Shown piece after piece: positions 1 to 9,075 of a stretch of 64,000 nt of DNA (position 1 is its first letter; each line of letters starts with the position of its first letter). The position numbers and the translations under genes were made by a program. The stretch comes from an uncultured Bacteroides sp. Lineage in GTDB: Bacteria; Bacteroidota; Bacteroidia; Bacteroidales; Bacteroidaceae. The notes under the pieces are model-generated. The model saw nothing but the letters and a program-made list of their open reading frames with translations, ran no database searches and was not told the DNA's origin. The stretch is from assembly GCF_963677715.1 (NCBI RefSeq), contig NZ_OY782495.1:2098001-2162000 (forward strand), read 5' to 3'.

Positions 1-1658
1 TTGATAAACGTTATCTGGTATGGTACGACCGCCTAGGAACAACCGTTAGATTTTCTGCTAATGACCCTAACTCGTTAGTCAAACAAAAAAATGGTGATTA
101 TCACGATACTTTTGAAGCGTTGCTTAACTATGATTTAAAAATAGGACAGCACACCATCGGCGCACTTGCAGGTACTACATACGAAAACTACAGGAAAGAC
201 GAAATAACCGGTACTGCAAAGGATTTGAATTCAAATGATTTCTTTACATTCGGATATTATGATTCTTCTGTTGTAGACAATACCACTCTGGCAGATAACA
301 TAGATACATGGGCCATGATGTCTTACTTTGGCAGAGTAAACTATAACTATGCCGAACGCTATTTATTTGAAGCCAATGTACGTTACGACGGAAGTTCACG
401 TGTAGCTCCCGAATATCGTTGGCAAGCATTCCCTTCATTTTCAGCGGCATGGCGTATCAGTGAAGAAAAATGGTTTCATGTACCTTCTATAAACAACCTG
501 AAGTTACGTGCTTCATGGGGCCAATTAGGGAATGGGGCAGTTCTAGATCTTTATGATTATATTCCATTAATTAACAGCGGTACTCAATTAGGAGAAAAAT
601 ATTACTACCAAGGCCAGTTGGCTTCAAAAAGTAAGAAATGGGAAGTCATAAGTACAACCAATTTGGGACTCGATCTCGGTATGTTTAACAACAAACTGAA
701 TGTAACCGCCGACTATTATTGGAAATATAACAATAACATGCTGGCCAGTCTTCAAGTACCCAGTCTCATCGGCATAACAGTACCCAACGCAAACGTAGGA
801 AAATTAAAAACATGGGGATGGGAGTTTGAGGTTGGATACAAAGATAAAGTAGGCGATTTAAATTATCAGGTAAGCTTTAATTTATCCGATAGCCAAAACC
901 GTTTGATACAATACGACGGGAAGAATTCCATTTCAGAAGGCGCAGTAAGTTTACTGCAAGGATATTCAATGAACACTCTTTGGGGATACAAAACCGATGG
1001 CTACTGGAGCAGCCGTGAAGAATACGAAACTTACAAAGCGAACAACCCCGGTTATCAGTCATTTAATGATGCTAAAGTGTCGGGAGGTGATGTGAAATAC
1101 GTAGCTCAGGGAAAGGCCGACCATACCATAGGTCAGGGAGGTGGAACACCAGAGAATCCCGGAGATTTGATTTATTTAGGTGATTCGAACGGACGTTACC
1201 TTTACGGATTAAACTTGTCTATGCAATGGAAGAATTTCGATTTCTCCATGATGTGGCAGGGAGTTGCCAAGCGCAAAATATTGATTGACACAAATACCAT
1301 TGCACCATTCTCTTCAACCTCCAATATGCCTTGGACTATCCATCGCGACTATTGGACAGAAGACAATCCAAATGCGTACTGGCCCAGATTATACAGTGGC
1401 AACACCTTCAACTATCATCCTTCCGATAAATGGGTGCAAGACGCATCATACATTCGTTTAAAGAACGTTCAGTTGGGTTATACCATTCCTGTTAAGAAAA
1501 CTGTACTCGAGAAACTAAGAGTATACGTTTCCGGAGAAGATCTTTGGGAACATTCAGGACTGCTTTCTGTATTCGATCCTGAAGTTGGCAACAATGCAAG
1601 TGCCAGTTATTATCCATTCTTCCGCTCATGGGCAGTAGGAGTAAACGTAACATTTTAA
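1..1658 (+). CDS. SusC-like TonB-dependent outer-membrane receptor, 5' end outside window
   Basis: The frame is open from the first bases of the window (the phase beginning at base 3) to a TAA at 1656-1658, giving about 552 residues of the C-terminal beta-barrel. The visible part has the typical SusC ending: amphipathic strands rich in aromatic residues, a segment reading SFNLSDSQNRL, and a terminal strand FFRSWAVGVNVTF ending in Phe as outer-membrane barrels do. The signal peptide, carboxypeptidase-like domain and plug are outside the window. It is followed 11 bp later by a SusD gene, so it is the transporter half of a glycan-import pair in the outer membrane. The downstream uronate-degrading enzymes suggest it imports oligosaccharides that contain uronic acid. 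The substrate is inferred from these neighbours only. Confidence 0.95.
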   Translation, partial: DKRYLVWYDRLGTTVRFSANDPNSLVKQKNGDYHDTFEALLNYDLKIGQHTIGALAGTTYENYRKDEITGTAKDLNSNDFFTFGYYDSSVVDNTTLADNIDTWAMMSYFGRVNYNYAERYLFEANVRYDGSSRVAPEYRWQAFPSFSAAWRISEEKWFHVPSINNLKLRASWGQLGNGAVLDLYDYIPLINSGTQLGEKYYYQGQLASKSKKWEVISTTNLGLDLGMFNNKLNVTADYYWKYNNNMLASLQVPSLIGITVPNANVGKLKTWGWEFEVGYKDKVGDLNYQVSFNLSDSQNRLIQYDGKNSISEGAVSLLQGYSMNTLWGYKTDGYWSSREEYETYKANNPGYQSFNDAKVSGGDVKYVAQGKADHTIGQGGGTPENPGDLIYLGDSNGRYLYGLNLSMQWKNFDFSMMWQGVAKRKILIDTNTIAPFSSTSNMPWTIHRDYWTEDNPNAYWPRLYSGNTFNYHPSDKWVQDASYIRLKNVQLGYTIPVKKTVLEKLRVYVSGEDLWEHSGLLSVFDPEVGNNASASYYPFFRSWAVGVNVTF

Positions 1659-1669
1659 ATCGTAAAACC

Positions 1670-3322
1670 ATGAATAAAAAAATATTCTTATTCTTGATAG
1701 CCGCATCGCTGTGTGTCACCAGCTGCGACTTAAACAGAGAACCTGAAGACACGCTCGCCGATACTTCTTTCTGGAAAACAGAGACGGACTTGCGTGGAGC
1801 TTGTACCCGACTATACAATCTGCTTGATGGATTCTCGCATGATACCCGTTCGGATGAATTAGTGAAGACTTCCGCGGACGATATTTCAAGTGGACAGCGT
1901 ACCGTACCTTCCACATCCGGCAATTGGTCAGACCCATATTATCGCATCTTTACGGCTAATAATATTATCTTAAAAGGAGCCGGCGCAAATGTTGCTGAAT
2001 CGATTAAAAACAGATACCTAGCCGAAGCTTACTTCTTTCGTGCTTATTATTACTTTATGCTAGTAAAGAAATACGGTGATGTACCTTTAATCTTAAAACC
2101 TATCGACGATACCAAAGACCCGCTTTTAGATTCTCCACGCACTCCACGCGAAGAAGTTATTCAACAATGTTACAGCGATCTTGATTACGCAGCCGAGTGG
2201 CTTCCTAAGATGAGTGCCTTACCCGATGCAGACTGGGGACGTGTAACCCGGTCGGCAGCTTTGGCCATGACCGAACGTATCGGTCTTTATGAAGGCACTT
2301 TCTCTAAATATCATAACTTGGGTAGCGATTACAAAGCACATCTAAAGAGAGCTATCGATGCTGCCCAACTAGTTATGCAAGAAGGGCATTCTCTTTATCC
2401 CGATTTCCAGAAACTTTTCTATTTTGATGGAGAAGGTTCTCAGAATAAAGAAAACATTTTTGTAAAGGTGTACGGCCCTGACGGAGCCGGCACGGTAGTC
2501 CATGGCAATTCCCGCCAGATGGAGAATTCCGTATCGGTAACGCGCAGCATGGTAGATCTTTTCCTTTATAACGACGGATTGCCCAGAGACAAATCACCGT
2601 TGAAAGTTTCTCAGGAAACAAGTTTTGACGATATATTCACCAATCGCGACCCACGCTTGGCCATGACTCTCTATAAGGTGGGAGAAGAGGCATACAAAGG
2701 CGCTTACGTACCATTTGCCAATCAGCACGGTTACGGATATTCTTTGAAAAAAGGATTCATGCTCGACGAATGGGTAACAAACAGCAAAGAGACGGTAGAC
2801 AAAATGCTTATCAGATATGCTGAAGTATTGATTTCGTATGCCGAAGCATTGTATGAATACAACGGTTCCATTACGGATGACCAGCTCAACCAGACAGTGA
2901 ATGCACTCCGAAGCCGCGTCGGATTTAATGTGAAACTCACCAATAGCTTCGTCACAGCAAACGGATTAAATATGCTGAACGAAATACGTCGTGAACGTAC
3001 GGTAGAATTCATTGATGAGAACATGCGCTATGATGACATTATCCGCTGGAAAATAGCAGAGAATGTACTGCCTACTTATATTTTAGGAGCAAAATTCGTT
3101 GACACAGAGAGCTCTAAGCAACGTTCAGACTTAGCCAATCGTCTGACAGATGCCAACGGCATGCTCAACGGAGAGAAAGTATATGACCAATCGGACATCT
3201 ATGTTATCGAACTGGCCAAAGATCGCGTATTCGATCCGGCAAAAGATTATCTGTATCCTATCCCATTAAACGAAATATCATTATCAGGAGGAGCTGTAGA
3301 ACAGAACCCGGGATGGGAATAA
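1670..3322 (+). CDS. SusD/RagB-like surface glycan-binding lipoprotein
   Basis: This is the lipoprotein partner that caps the SusC barrel and binds the glycan at the cell surface. The start at 1670 is chosen because it opens a classic lipoprotein signal (MNKKIFLFLIAASLCVTSC, lipobox VTSC). An in-frame ATG at 1628 would add 14 polar residues and overlap the susC end. The mature part has the SusD pattern: an N-terminal REPEDTLADTSFWKTETDL segment, a helical TPR-like core (AEAYFFRAYYYFMLVKKYGDVPL), a late helix ALRSRVGF...NEIRRERTVEF, and a C-terminal DYLYPIPLNEI...NPGWE. Its length of 550 residues is normal. It lies 11 bp after susC and 18 bp before the next lipoprotein gene, so the three are cotranscribed. 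Confidence 0.95.
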   Translation: MNKKIFLFLIAASLCVTSCDLNREPEDTLADTSFWKTETDLRGACTRLYNLLDGFSHDTRSDELVKTSADDISSGQRTVPSTSGNWSDPYYRIFTANNIILKGAGANVAESIKNRYLAEAYFFRAYYYFMLVKKYGDVPLILKPIDDTKDPLLDSPRTPREEVIQQCYSDLDYAAEWLPKMSALPDADWGRVTRSAALAMTERIGLYEGTFSKYHNLGSDYKAHLKRAIDAAQLVMQEGHSLYPDFQKLFYFDGEGSQNKENIFVKVYGPDGAGTVVHGNSRQMENSVSVTRSMVDLFLYNDGLPRDKSPLKVSQETSFDDIFTNRDPRLAMTLYKVGEEAYKGAYVPFANQHGYGYSLKKGFMLDEWVTNSKETVDKMLIRYAEVLISYAEALYEYNGSITDDQLNQTVNALRSRVGFNVKLTNSFVTANGLNMLNEIRRERTVEFIDENMRYDDIIRWKIAENVLPTYILGAKFVDTESSKQRSDLANRLTDANGMLNGEKVYDQSDIYVIELAKDRVFDPAKDYLYPIPLNEISLSGGAVEQNPGWE

Positions 3323-3340
3323 ATTTAAAATAAGAACATT

Positions 3341-3886
3341 ATGAAAAAGATATTATTTTTATTGGTAGCAATTAGCAGCATACTACTTGTTAGTTGCGAC
3401 AAAAACGAGTGGAGTGATGGAGACCCATCTATGGCGAATGTGTACTACGTAGGCTTTGAGCAATGGAGTGCTAAATTCGATAACTCTATAAAATACGACG
3501 TTAATCGTGGTGATACAGTTGGCATACCTGTTCAGTTTTACTGCGAGAGCGTTCACTCATACGACGTAGTTACTTACTATTATGTAGCAGGAACATTGGT
3601 CAGAGGAACCGATTATGACATTATCGACCAGAGTGGAAACGTTCTTTCTCCCGACACCAACGGAGCATTCTCTCTTACTTGGCCAAAGGCAATTAAAGGA
3701 GTTCAGAGAATCTATGTAAAAGCGCTGAATAACGCAACGGGCTCGTTCACATTACTAACGTTCGACCCGAATGCGGCAGTGCCCATTTCATCGGCAGACG
3801 TTAGTACCACTACAAATAATAAAACTAACGACTACGAAGTCAGAGCATTTTCGCAGAACTATAAAGTCACAATCAATGTGAAATAG
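3341..3886 (+). CDS. Small surface lipoprotein in the SusE position (unrecognised family)
   Basis: This is a 181-residue protein with a lipoprotein signal (MKKILFLLVAISSILLVSC, Cys 19). The mature part looks like all-beta sandwich domains. I recognise no enzyme motif. Its position directly after SusD and before the terminator is where polysaccharide utilisation loci usually encode an accessory surface glycan-binding protein (SusE/F-like), and that is the most likely role. The segment GIPVQFYCES followed by GTLVRGTDYDII resembles the DUF1735/DUF4843-type beta domains often found there, but I cannot confirm membership. It is the last gene before a strong terminator, so the importer unit is transcriptionally separated from the enzyme genes. 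Confidence 0.85.
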   Translation: MKKILFLLVAISSILLVSCDKNEWSDGDPSMANVYYVGFEQWSAKFDNSIKYDVNRGDTVGIPVQFYCESVHSYDVVTYYYVAGTLVRGTDYDIIDQSGNVLSPDTNGAFSLTWPKAIKGVQRIYVKALNNATGSFTLLTFDPNAAVPISSADVSTTTNNKTNDYEVRAFSQNYKVTINVK

Positions 3887-3921
3887 ATACTTGTAGGTTA
3901 ATAGATTGTATTTGGAAAGTC

Positions 3922-3971
3922 AGAGGCAGAATCCCTGCATAGTTGATTCTTTTGGGATTCTGCCTCTTTTT
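3922..3971 (+). terminator. Rho-independent terminator after the susCD-lipoprotein unit
   Basis: There is a perfect 14-bp inverted repeat, AGAGGCAGAATCCC (3922-3935) and GGGATTCTGCCTCT (3954-3967), with an 18-nt loop, followed by a run of T. It separates the importer genes from the GH2 gene that begins at 4059. Confidence 0.92.
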
Positions 3972-4058
3972 GCTCTTTCATGAAATGAGACACTTACCGA
4001 AACAATACAGTACAACAGCAAAAGATAAACTTGCGCTGCTACTCTTTATACTAAATAA

Positions 4059-6725
4059 ATGGAAAGGAATTACATGACAAAGCTTTGCAAGATAGCTATT
4101 ACGGCTGCCTTAGTGTGCCTGCCGTTCGTCACTTGCAAAAGCCAGCGAGAGATGAAAACGATTAATGAGGGATGGACGTTTCTCAAAGGAGACGCTACCG
4201 GAGCATCAGACAGTGTTTACAACGAAAAAGGATGGGATGCAATCGTTATACCGCATACCTGGAATACGGATGCCTATACCGATAAAGCCTATTACAAAGG
4301 CGTCGGATGGTATCGCAAGAAACTTTCCTTATCCAAAGACTGGAACGGCAAACAGATTTTCCTGAAATTCGAAGCTGCCAGCAAAGCAGCATCCGTATTC
4401 GTCAACGGACAACCGGTTGGTGAGCATCAGGGAGGATACACCGCCTTTACGATCGATATAACGCCCTATTGTTCTTTCTCATCTCCTAATGTCATTGCCG
4501 TAAAGGTTGATAATGCCCGTGAAGACATTCCACCTATCTCCGGCGACTTCACCTTCTTCGGGGGAATATACCGCGACGTATGGGTGATAGCTGTACCTAA
4601 ACAGCATTTCGACTTATTGAATCATGGTTCCGACGGAATCTTTATACAAACACCACAGGTTTCGGCCAAACAGGCATCACTTGCCATCAAAGGAACCGTA
4701 ACGAACGATGCCGCAGAAAAAACGCAACTCGAAGTTAAACACATCATCTATGCCCCCGACGGGCAAATAGCACAAACACTTCATCAAAATATACGTCTGA
4801 AAGCTCACGAACAAGTAGCTTTCACCGCCACAGCCAAACCCATAATAAACCCTCGCCTATGGTCGCCGGAGTCTCCGGCACTTTACCGGGTAGAGACAAT
4901 TCTAAGCGACAGCAAAACTAAAAAGGTACTCGATCGGATCAGTAATTACACCGGATTCCGCTGGTTCCGTTTCGATGGAAACGAAGGTTTCTTTCTCAAT
5001 GGCAAGCCCTACAAACTGCACGGCATCTGCCGCCATCAAGATCAAAAGCCCATCGGCGTGGCTATGAGCGACGAAATGCATCGCCGCGACATGCTATTGA
5101 TGAAAGAGATGGGGGCCAACTTTATCCGCATTTCACACTATCCGCAAGATGCGGCCATTCTGGAGCAATGCGACAAGCTCGGCATGCTGGTATGGGAAGA
5201 GATACCTATCATCGACATCGTGCCCGACTCCGTAGCATATGCCAACACCTGCGAACTGAATCTGCGCGAAATGATTCGTCAGCACTACAACCACCCCGCC
5301 ATCATCACTTGGGGATTTATGAACGAAATTCTACTTGTTACCCAGCGAAGGTATAAAAAGAAAATACAGCTAAAACCGGTACTGGATCGTACGCTGGCAT
5401 TGGCCAACCGACTGGAGAAAGCACTCAAAGAAGAAGATCCGTATCGCAGCAGCACCATGGCCTTTCATGCAAGCAACATGTACAATGAAGCAGGTCTGTC
5501 CGGAATAACCGACGTGATAGGATGGAACCTGTACTCGGGCTGGTATGGCGGCAAGCTTACCGATTTTGAAAAGTTTCTTGATGAACAACATGCCCAGCAT
5601 CCCGACCATCCGATTATCGTGAGCGAATACGGTGCCGGTTCCGACAGACGGTTGCACTCCTTCGCTCCGCACAACTTCGATTTCAGCATGGAGTATCAGC
5701 AGCAATACCTAGAGCATTACCTGCCCGTGATAGAGGAAAGACCTTACGTATGCGGAGGCACGCACTGGAATTTCATTGACTTCTCGTCTGCCTTGCGCGA
5801 CGAATCCATGCCACGCATCAACAACAAAGGACTGGTTTACTCGGACAGAACGCCTAAAGATGTGTTTTTCTACTACCAGGCACTGTTCCGCAAAGACATA
5901 CCGGTGCTGCACATTGCCGCACGCGACTGGACACATCGTTCGGGCATTCAGAACGGCAAAGATCCGGTTATCCAACCCATAAAGATATACACCAACCTGC
6001 CCGAAGCGGAACTGTTCATCGACGGTCGTTCGCTTGGCAAGAAGAAGAGCGAGAACTATACCATCTTGTTTGATGTTCCTTTCACAGCCGGCACCCACTT
6101 TCTGCGGGCTACGGGCATCACGGGCAACGATAACCGCCCGATAGAAGACGGCATAAGCGTAGCATTTACCCCCGTGCCCGACCGCTTAAACAACGAGAAC
6201 CTCCGCGAATTGGAACTGGCTGTGAACGTAGGCAGCAATTGTTTCTTCACCAGCAGCGAGAGCAACCTTACCTGGCTGCCCGACCGCCCTTACGAACCCG
6301 GTGGATGGGGATACCTCGACAAAGAGAAGAAGTCCGAAGAAACTGGTACGCAAACGCAGATAGAGAACACGGACGATAATCCGCTGTATCAAACACTACG
6401 CACCAACCTCGAAGGCTATCGCTTCGACGTACCCGCAGGAGAGTACGAAGTAGAACTGCTCTTTGCCGATATCTTTAAAGAAAGCGATAACCTGCCCTAT
6501 CAACTCAACGAAACGCTACCTCATGTGAGTCGGGGAAACGTCTTCAACGTTTTCATCAACCGTCATTTGGTCGATGAGCAACTGTCTCCTGGCAGAGATG
6601 ACGGTTGCTTTCAGGCAGTGAAGAAGCGTTACATCGCAACAGTTGGGAATGAAGGTCTCGAGATCCGTTTTGAACAATTGAACGGAAAATCTTTCCTAAA
6701 CGGCATCAAATTAAGAAAGTTATAA
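4059..6725 (+). CDS. Glycoside hydrolase family 2 enzyme with C-terminal malectin-like domain
   Basis: This is an exported retaining glycosidase of 888 residues. The GH2 order is visible: a sugar-binding domain (INEGWTFLKGDA ... IPHTWN ... GWYRKKL), an immunoglobulin-like domain, and a TIM barrel with GICRHQDQKPIG, the acid/base Glu in WGFMNE (about E423) and the nucleophile Glu in VSEYGAG (about E523). About 110 C-terminal residues (YRFDVPAGEYEVELLFADIF ... FLNGIKLRKL) look like a malectin carbohydrate-binding domain. The second ATG at 4074 gives a better lipoprotein signal (FVTC) and may be the true start. GH2 covers beta-galactosidases, beta-glucuronidases and beta-mannosidases, and the sequence alone does not decide between them. 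The lyase and uronate genes nearby make removal of a side chain or terminal sugar from an acidic glycan likely. Confidence 0.93.
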   Translation: MERNYMTKLCKIAITAALVCLPFVTCKSQREMKTINEGWTFLKGDATGASDSVYNEKGWDAIVIPHTWNTDAYTDKAYYKGVGWYRKKLSLSKDWNGKQIFLKFEAASKAASVFVNGQPVGEHQGGYTAFTIDITPYCSFSSPNVIAVKVDNAREDIPPISGDFTFFGGIYRDVWVIAVPKQHFDLLNHGSDGIFIQTPQVSAKQASLAIKGTVTNDAAEKTQLEVKHIIYAPDGQIAQTLHQNIRLKAHEQVAFTATAKPIINPRLWSPESPALYRVETILSDSKTKKVLDRISNYTGFRWFRFDGNEGFFLNGKPYKLHGICRHQDQKPIGVAMSDEMHRRDMLLMKEMGANFIRISHYPQDAAILEQCDKLGMLVWEEIPIIDIVPDSVAYANTCELNLREMIRQHYNHPAIITWGFMNEILLVTQRRYKKKIQLKPVLDRTLALANRLEKALKEEDPYRSSTMAFHASNMYNEAGLSGITDVIGWNLYSGWYGGKLTDFEKFLDEQHAQHPDHPIIVSEYGAGSDRRLHSFAPHNFDFSMEYQQQYLEHYLPVIEERPYVCGGTHWNFIDFSSALRDESMPRINNKGLVYSDRTPKDVFFYYQALFRKDIPVLHIAARDWTHRSGIQNGKDPVIQPIKIYTNLPEAELFIDGRSLGKKKSENYTILFDVPFTAGTHFLRATGITGNDNRPIEDGISVAFTPVPDRLNNENLRELELAVNVGSNCFFTSSESNLTWLPDRPYEPGGWGYLDKEKKSEETGTQTQIENTDDNPLYQTLRTNLEGYRFDVPAGEYEVELLFADIFKESDNLPYQLNETLPHVSRGNVFNVFINRHLVDEQLSPGRDDGCFQAVKKRYIATVGNEGLEIRFEQLNGKSFLNGIKLRKL

Positions 6726-6750
6726 TAAATTTGTTCGAATGATAATAACC

Positions 6751-9075
6751 ATGAAGAAGAAAACAACAACCATTCTGGCGTTTCTGCTTATCGCAACAGC
6801 AACGTACGCCCAGTCCGTCTGGAACCCCGCGCATCTGGCCGAAGTGAAACAATCACTCTCGCTGCCTGTATACTCAATAGCCTATCAGGAACTACTGACA
6901 GAGGCCAATGGTGAGCTTGGAAAAGCTCCGCTATCCGTTGTGATGAAAGAGAAAACCCCTGCCAGCGGAGACAAGCACGACTATATGAGTCAGGCACGCT
7001 ACTACTGGGCAGACCCCAGCAAGCCCGACGGAAAACCATACATCGCTCATGACGGGGTGTCCAATCCGGAGTTGAAGAAGCTCGACCGTATACGTCTGGG
7101 CGATATGGCCGGTAGTGTTACCACACTTTCGCTGGCCTATTACTTCAGTGGAGACGAGAAGTATGCCCAAAAGGCAACGCAACTCATCCACGTGTGGTTC
7201 TTCGATAAAGCGACCAAAATGAACCCCAACCTGAACTATGCACAAACCATACCGGGTCTTTACAATGATCGGGGACGTTGCTACGGCGTAATCGATACCT
7301 ACTCATTCGTCGATATGCTCGATGCCGTGCAGTTGCTCGAAAAGTCGAAAGCTTTCACCCCCAAGGATTCCAAAATGCTCAAAGCATGGTTCGGAAAACT
7401 GCTCGACTGGATTCTTACCAGCGAACAGGGACAGGAAGAGGGGCGACAAAAGAACAACCACAGCGTGGCACACGATGCGCAGATCATCGACTTTGCCATG
7501 TACGCAGGCAACAAAAAGATTGCCGAAGAGTATCTGCACAATTTCGCTGCCACCCGCATCTATAAACAAATTGAGCCCGACGGAAAACAACCGCAGGAAC
7601 TGAGACGCACACTGGCTTTCGGTTACTCACAATTCAACCTGAGCCACATGACGGACATTTTCCTCATGGCACGCAAGATGGGAATCTCCATCGATAACTC
7701 TACATCCGAAGACGGACGTAACTTCTACAAAGCAGTCGATTTCCTCGCCCAATACGTAGGCAAGGACGTAAAGGAATGGCCCTACAAGCAAATCTCCGAA
7801 TGGGGATATAAACAACAGGAATTCTGCAAAGACCTGTATCGCATCTATACGCTCAACCCTTCACGGGAAGAATACCGCAAGCTGTACAACCGCTGCAACC
7901 ATACCGGCTGGAAAGATCGCTTCAACCTGCTTTACGTCACTCCCAACGAAGTCGATAACACCTTCGCTTTTGCCGACACACAACTCAACTACGCACTGAA
8001 GTGCACGCAGGAGGCTAAGGAAAAGGCAGCGAACAAAAAGCTCGTAAGCCCCCGTTCCATCGAAAAAGACGGTAGCCTGAGACTGGTTGCCCCGCGCGAC
8101 TGGTGTTCGGGGTTCTTTGCCGGATCACTGTGGCAAATGTACGCTTACACGCACAGCAACTACTGGCGTCAACAAGCCGTGAGCTATACCTGGCCCATCG
8201 AAGAGATGAAATTGCACAAAGGAACACACGATCTGGGTTTCGTGCTTTACAGCTCCTTCGGACAGGCTTACCGCCTCACGGGAGAGCAATCTTACAAAGA
8301 CGTGATTGTGCAGGCTGCCAAAACACTCAGCACCCGTTACAACCCTAAAGTAAAGGCCCTCCGCTCGTGGGACTGGAACAAGGAGGTGTGGCAATACCCC
8401 GTCATTATCGATAATATGATAAACCTCGAACTCCTTTTTTGGGCTACCGAAGCCACCGGAGATTCGCTTTATTACAACATAGCTGTGAACCATGCCAACA
8501 CAACCATGAAGAATCATTTCCGCAGTGACTACTCTTCTTACCACGTGGTAGATTATGATACCATCACAGGAGGTGTGCGTTCAAGAGGAACTCATCAGGG
8601 ATATAGCGACGAGTCGGTGTGGTCGCGCGGACAGGCATGGGGACTGTACGGTTACACCATGTGCTACCGATTTACCAAAGACCCCGCTTACCTGAAGCAG
8701 GCCGAAAACATAGCCGGATTCTTCTTCAGTCAGCCCAATCTTCCGGCAGACCTCATTCCGTATTGGGACATGAAAGACCCTACCATCCCCAACGCACCCA
8801 GAGATGCCTCTGCAGCGGCTGTTTTTGCCTCAGGACTTTATGAACTGTCTACCTACGCTTCGCCCGAAGAAGGTAAACATTACAAAGCCCTGGCCGATAC
8901 CATTATCAAAAACCTGAGCGAGCATTATCAGGCCAAACCGGGAACGGCTCAGGGATTCTTGTTGCTGCACTCTACCGGAAACCGTCCGGGCAACGACGAA
9001 ATAGATGTACCGCTTTCGTATGCCGATTATTATTATCTGGAAGCCCTGTTACGGAAAACAAAACTGGAACAATGA
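6751..9075 (+). CDS. Secreted polysaccharide lyase (alginate-lyase fold) fused to GH88 unsaturated glucuronyl hydrolase
   Basis: This two-enzyme fusion has 774 residues from the ATG at 6751, which opens a clean signal peptide ending TYAQS (another ATG lies at 6739). Residues about 25-390 match the alginate-lyase-type alpha/alpha barrel (LARGE helical domain with LSLAYYFSGDEKYAQKA and a catalytic-type NNH at 235-237), as in PL38-like glucuronan lyases. Residues about 420-774 form a complete GH88 domain (RDWCSGFFAGSLWQMY ... SRGQAWGLYGY). Its two catalytic aspartates are in HDLGF (D494) and IIDNMINLE (D554), 60 apart as in known unsaturated glucuronyl hydrolases. A lyase makes a 4,5-unsaturated uronic end and GH88 removes it, so the fusion couples successive steps. 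The stop overlaps the next start by ATGA. The exact lyase family and substrate are inference. Confidence 0.9.
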   Translation: MKKKTTTILAFLLIATATYAQSVWNPAHLAEVKQSLSLPVYSIAYQELLTEANGELGKAPLSVVMKEKTPASGDKHDYMSQARYYWADPSKPDGKPYIAHDGVSNPELKKLDRIRLGDMAGSVTTLSLAYYFSGDEKYAQKATQLIHVWFFDKATKMNPNLNYAQTIPGLYNDRGRCYGVIDTYSFVDMLDAVQLLEKSKAFTPKDSKMLKAWFGKLLDWILTSEQGQEEGRQKNNHSVAHDAQIIDFAMYAGNKKIAEEYLHNFAATRIYKQIEPDGKQPQELRRTLAFGYSQFNLSHMTDIFLMARKMGISIDNSTSEDGRNFYKAVDFLAQYVGKDVKEWPYKQISEWGYKQQEFCKDLYRIYTLNPSREEYRKLYNRCNHTGWKDRFNLLYVTPNEVDNTFAFADTQLNYALKCTQEAKEKAANKKLVSPRSIEKDGSLRLVAPRDWCSGFFAGSLWQMYAYTHSNYWRQQAVSYTWPIEEMKLHKGTHDLGFVLYSSFGQAYRLTGEQSYKDVIVQAAKTLSTRYNPKVKALRSWDWNKEVWQYPVIIDNMINLELLFWATEATGDSLYYNIAVNHANTTMKNHFRSDYSSYHVVDYDTITGGVRSRGTHQGYSDESVWSRGQAWGLYGYTMCYRFTKDPAYLKQAENIAGFFFSQPNLPADLIPYWDMKDPTIPNAPRDASAAAVFASGLYELSTYASPEEGKHYKALADTIIKNLSEHYQAKPGTAQGFLLLHSTGNRPGNDEIDVPLSYADYYYLEALLRKTKLEQ

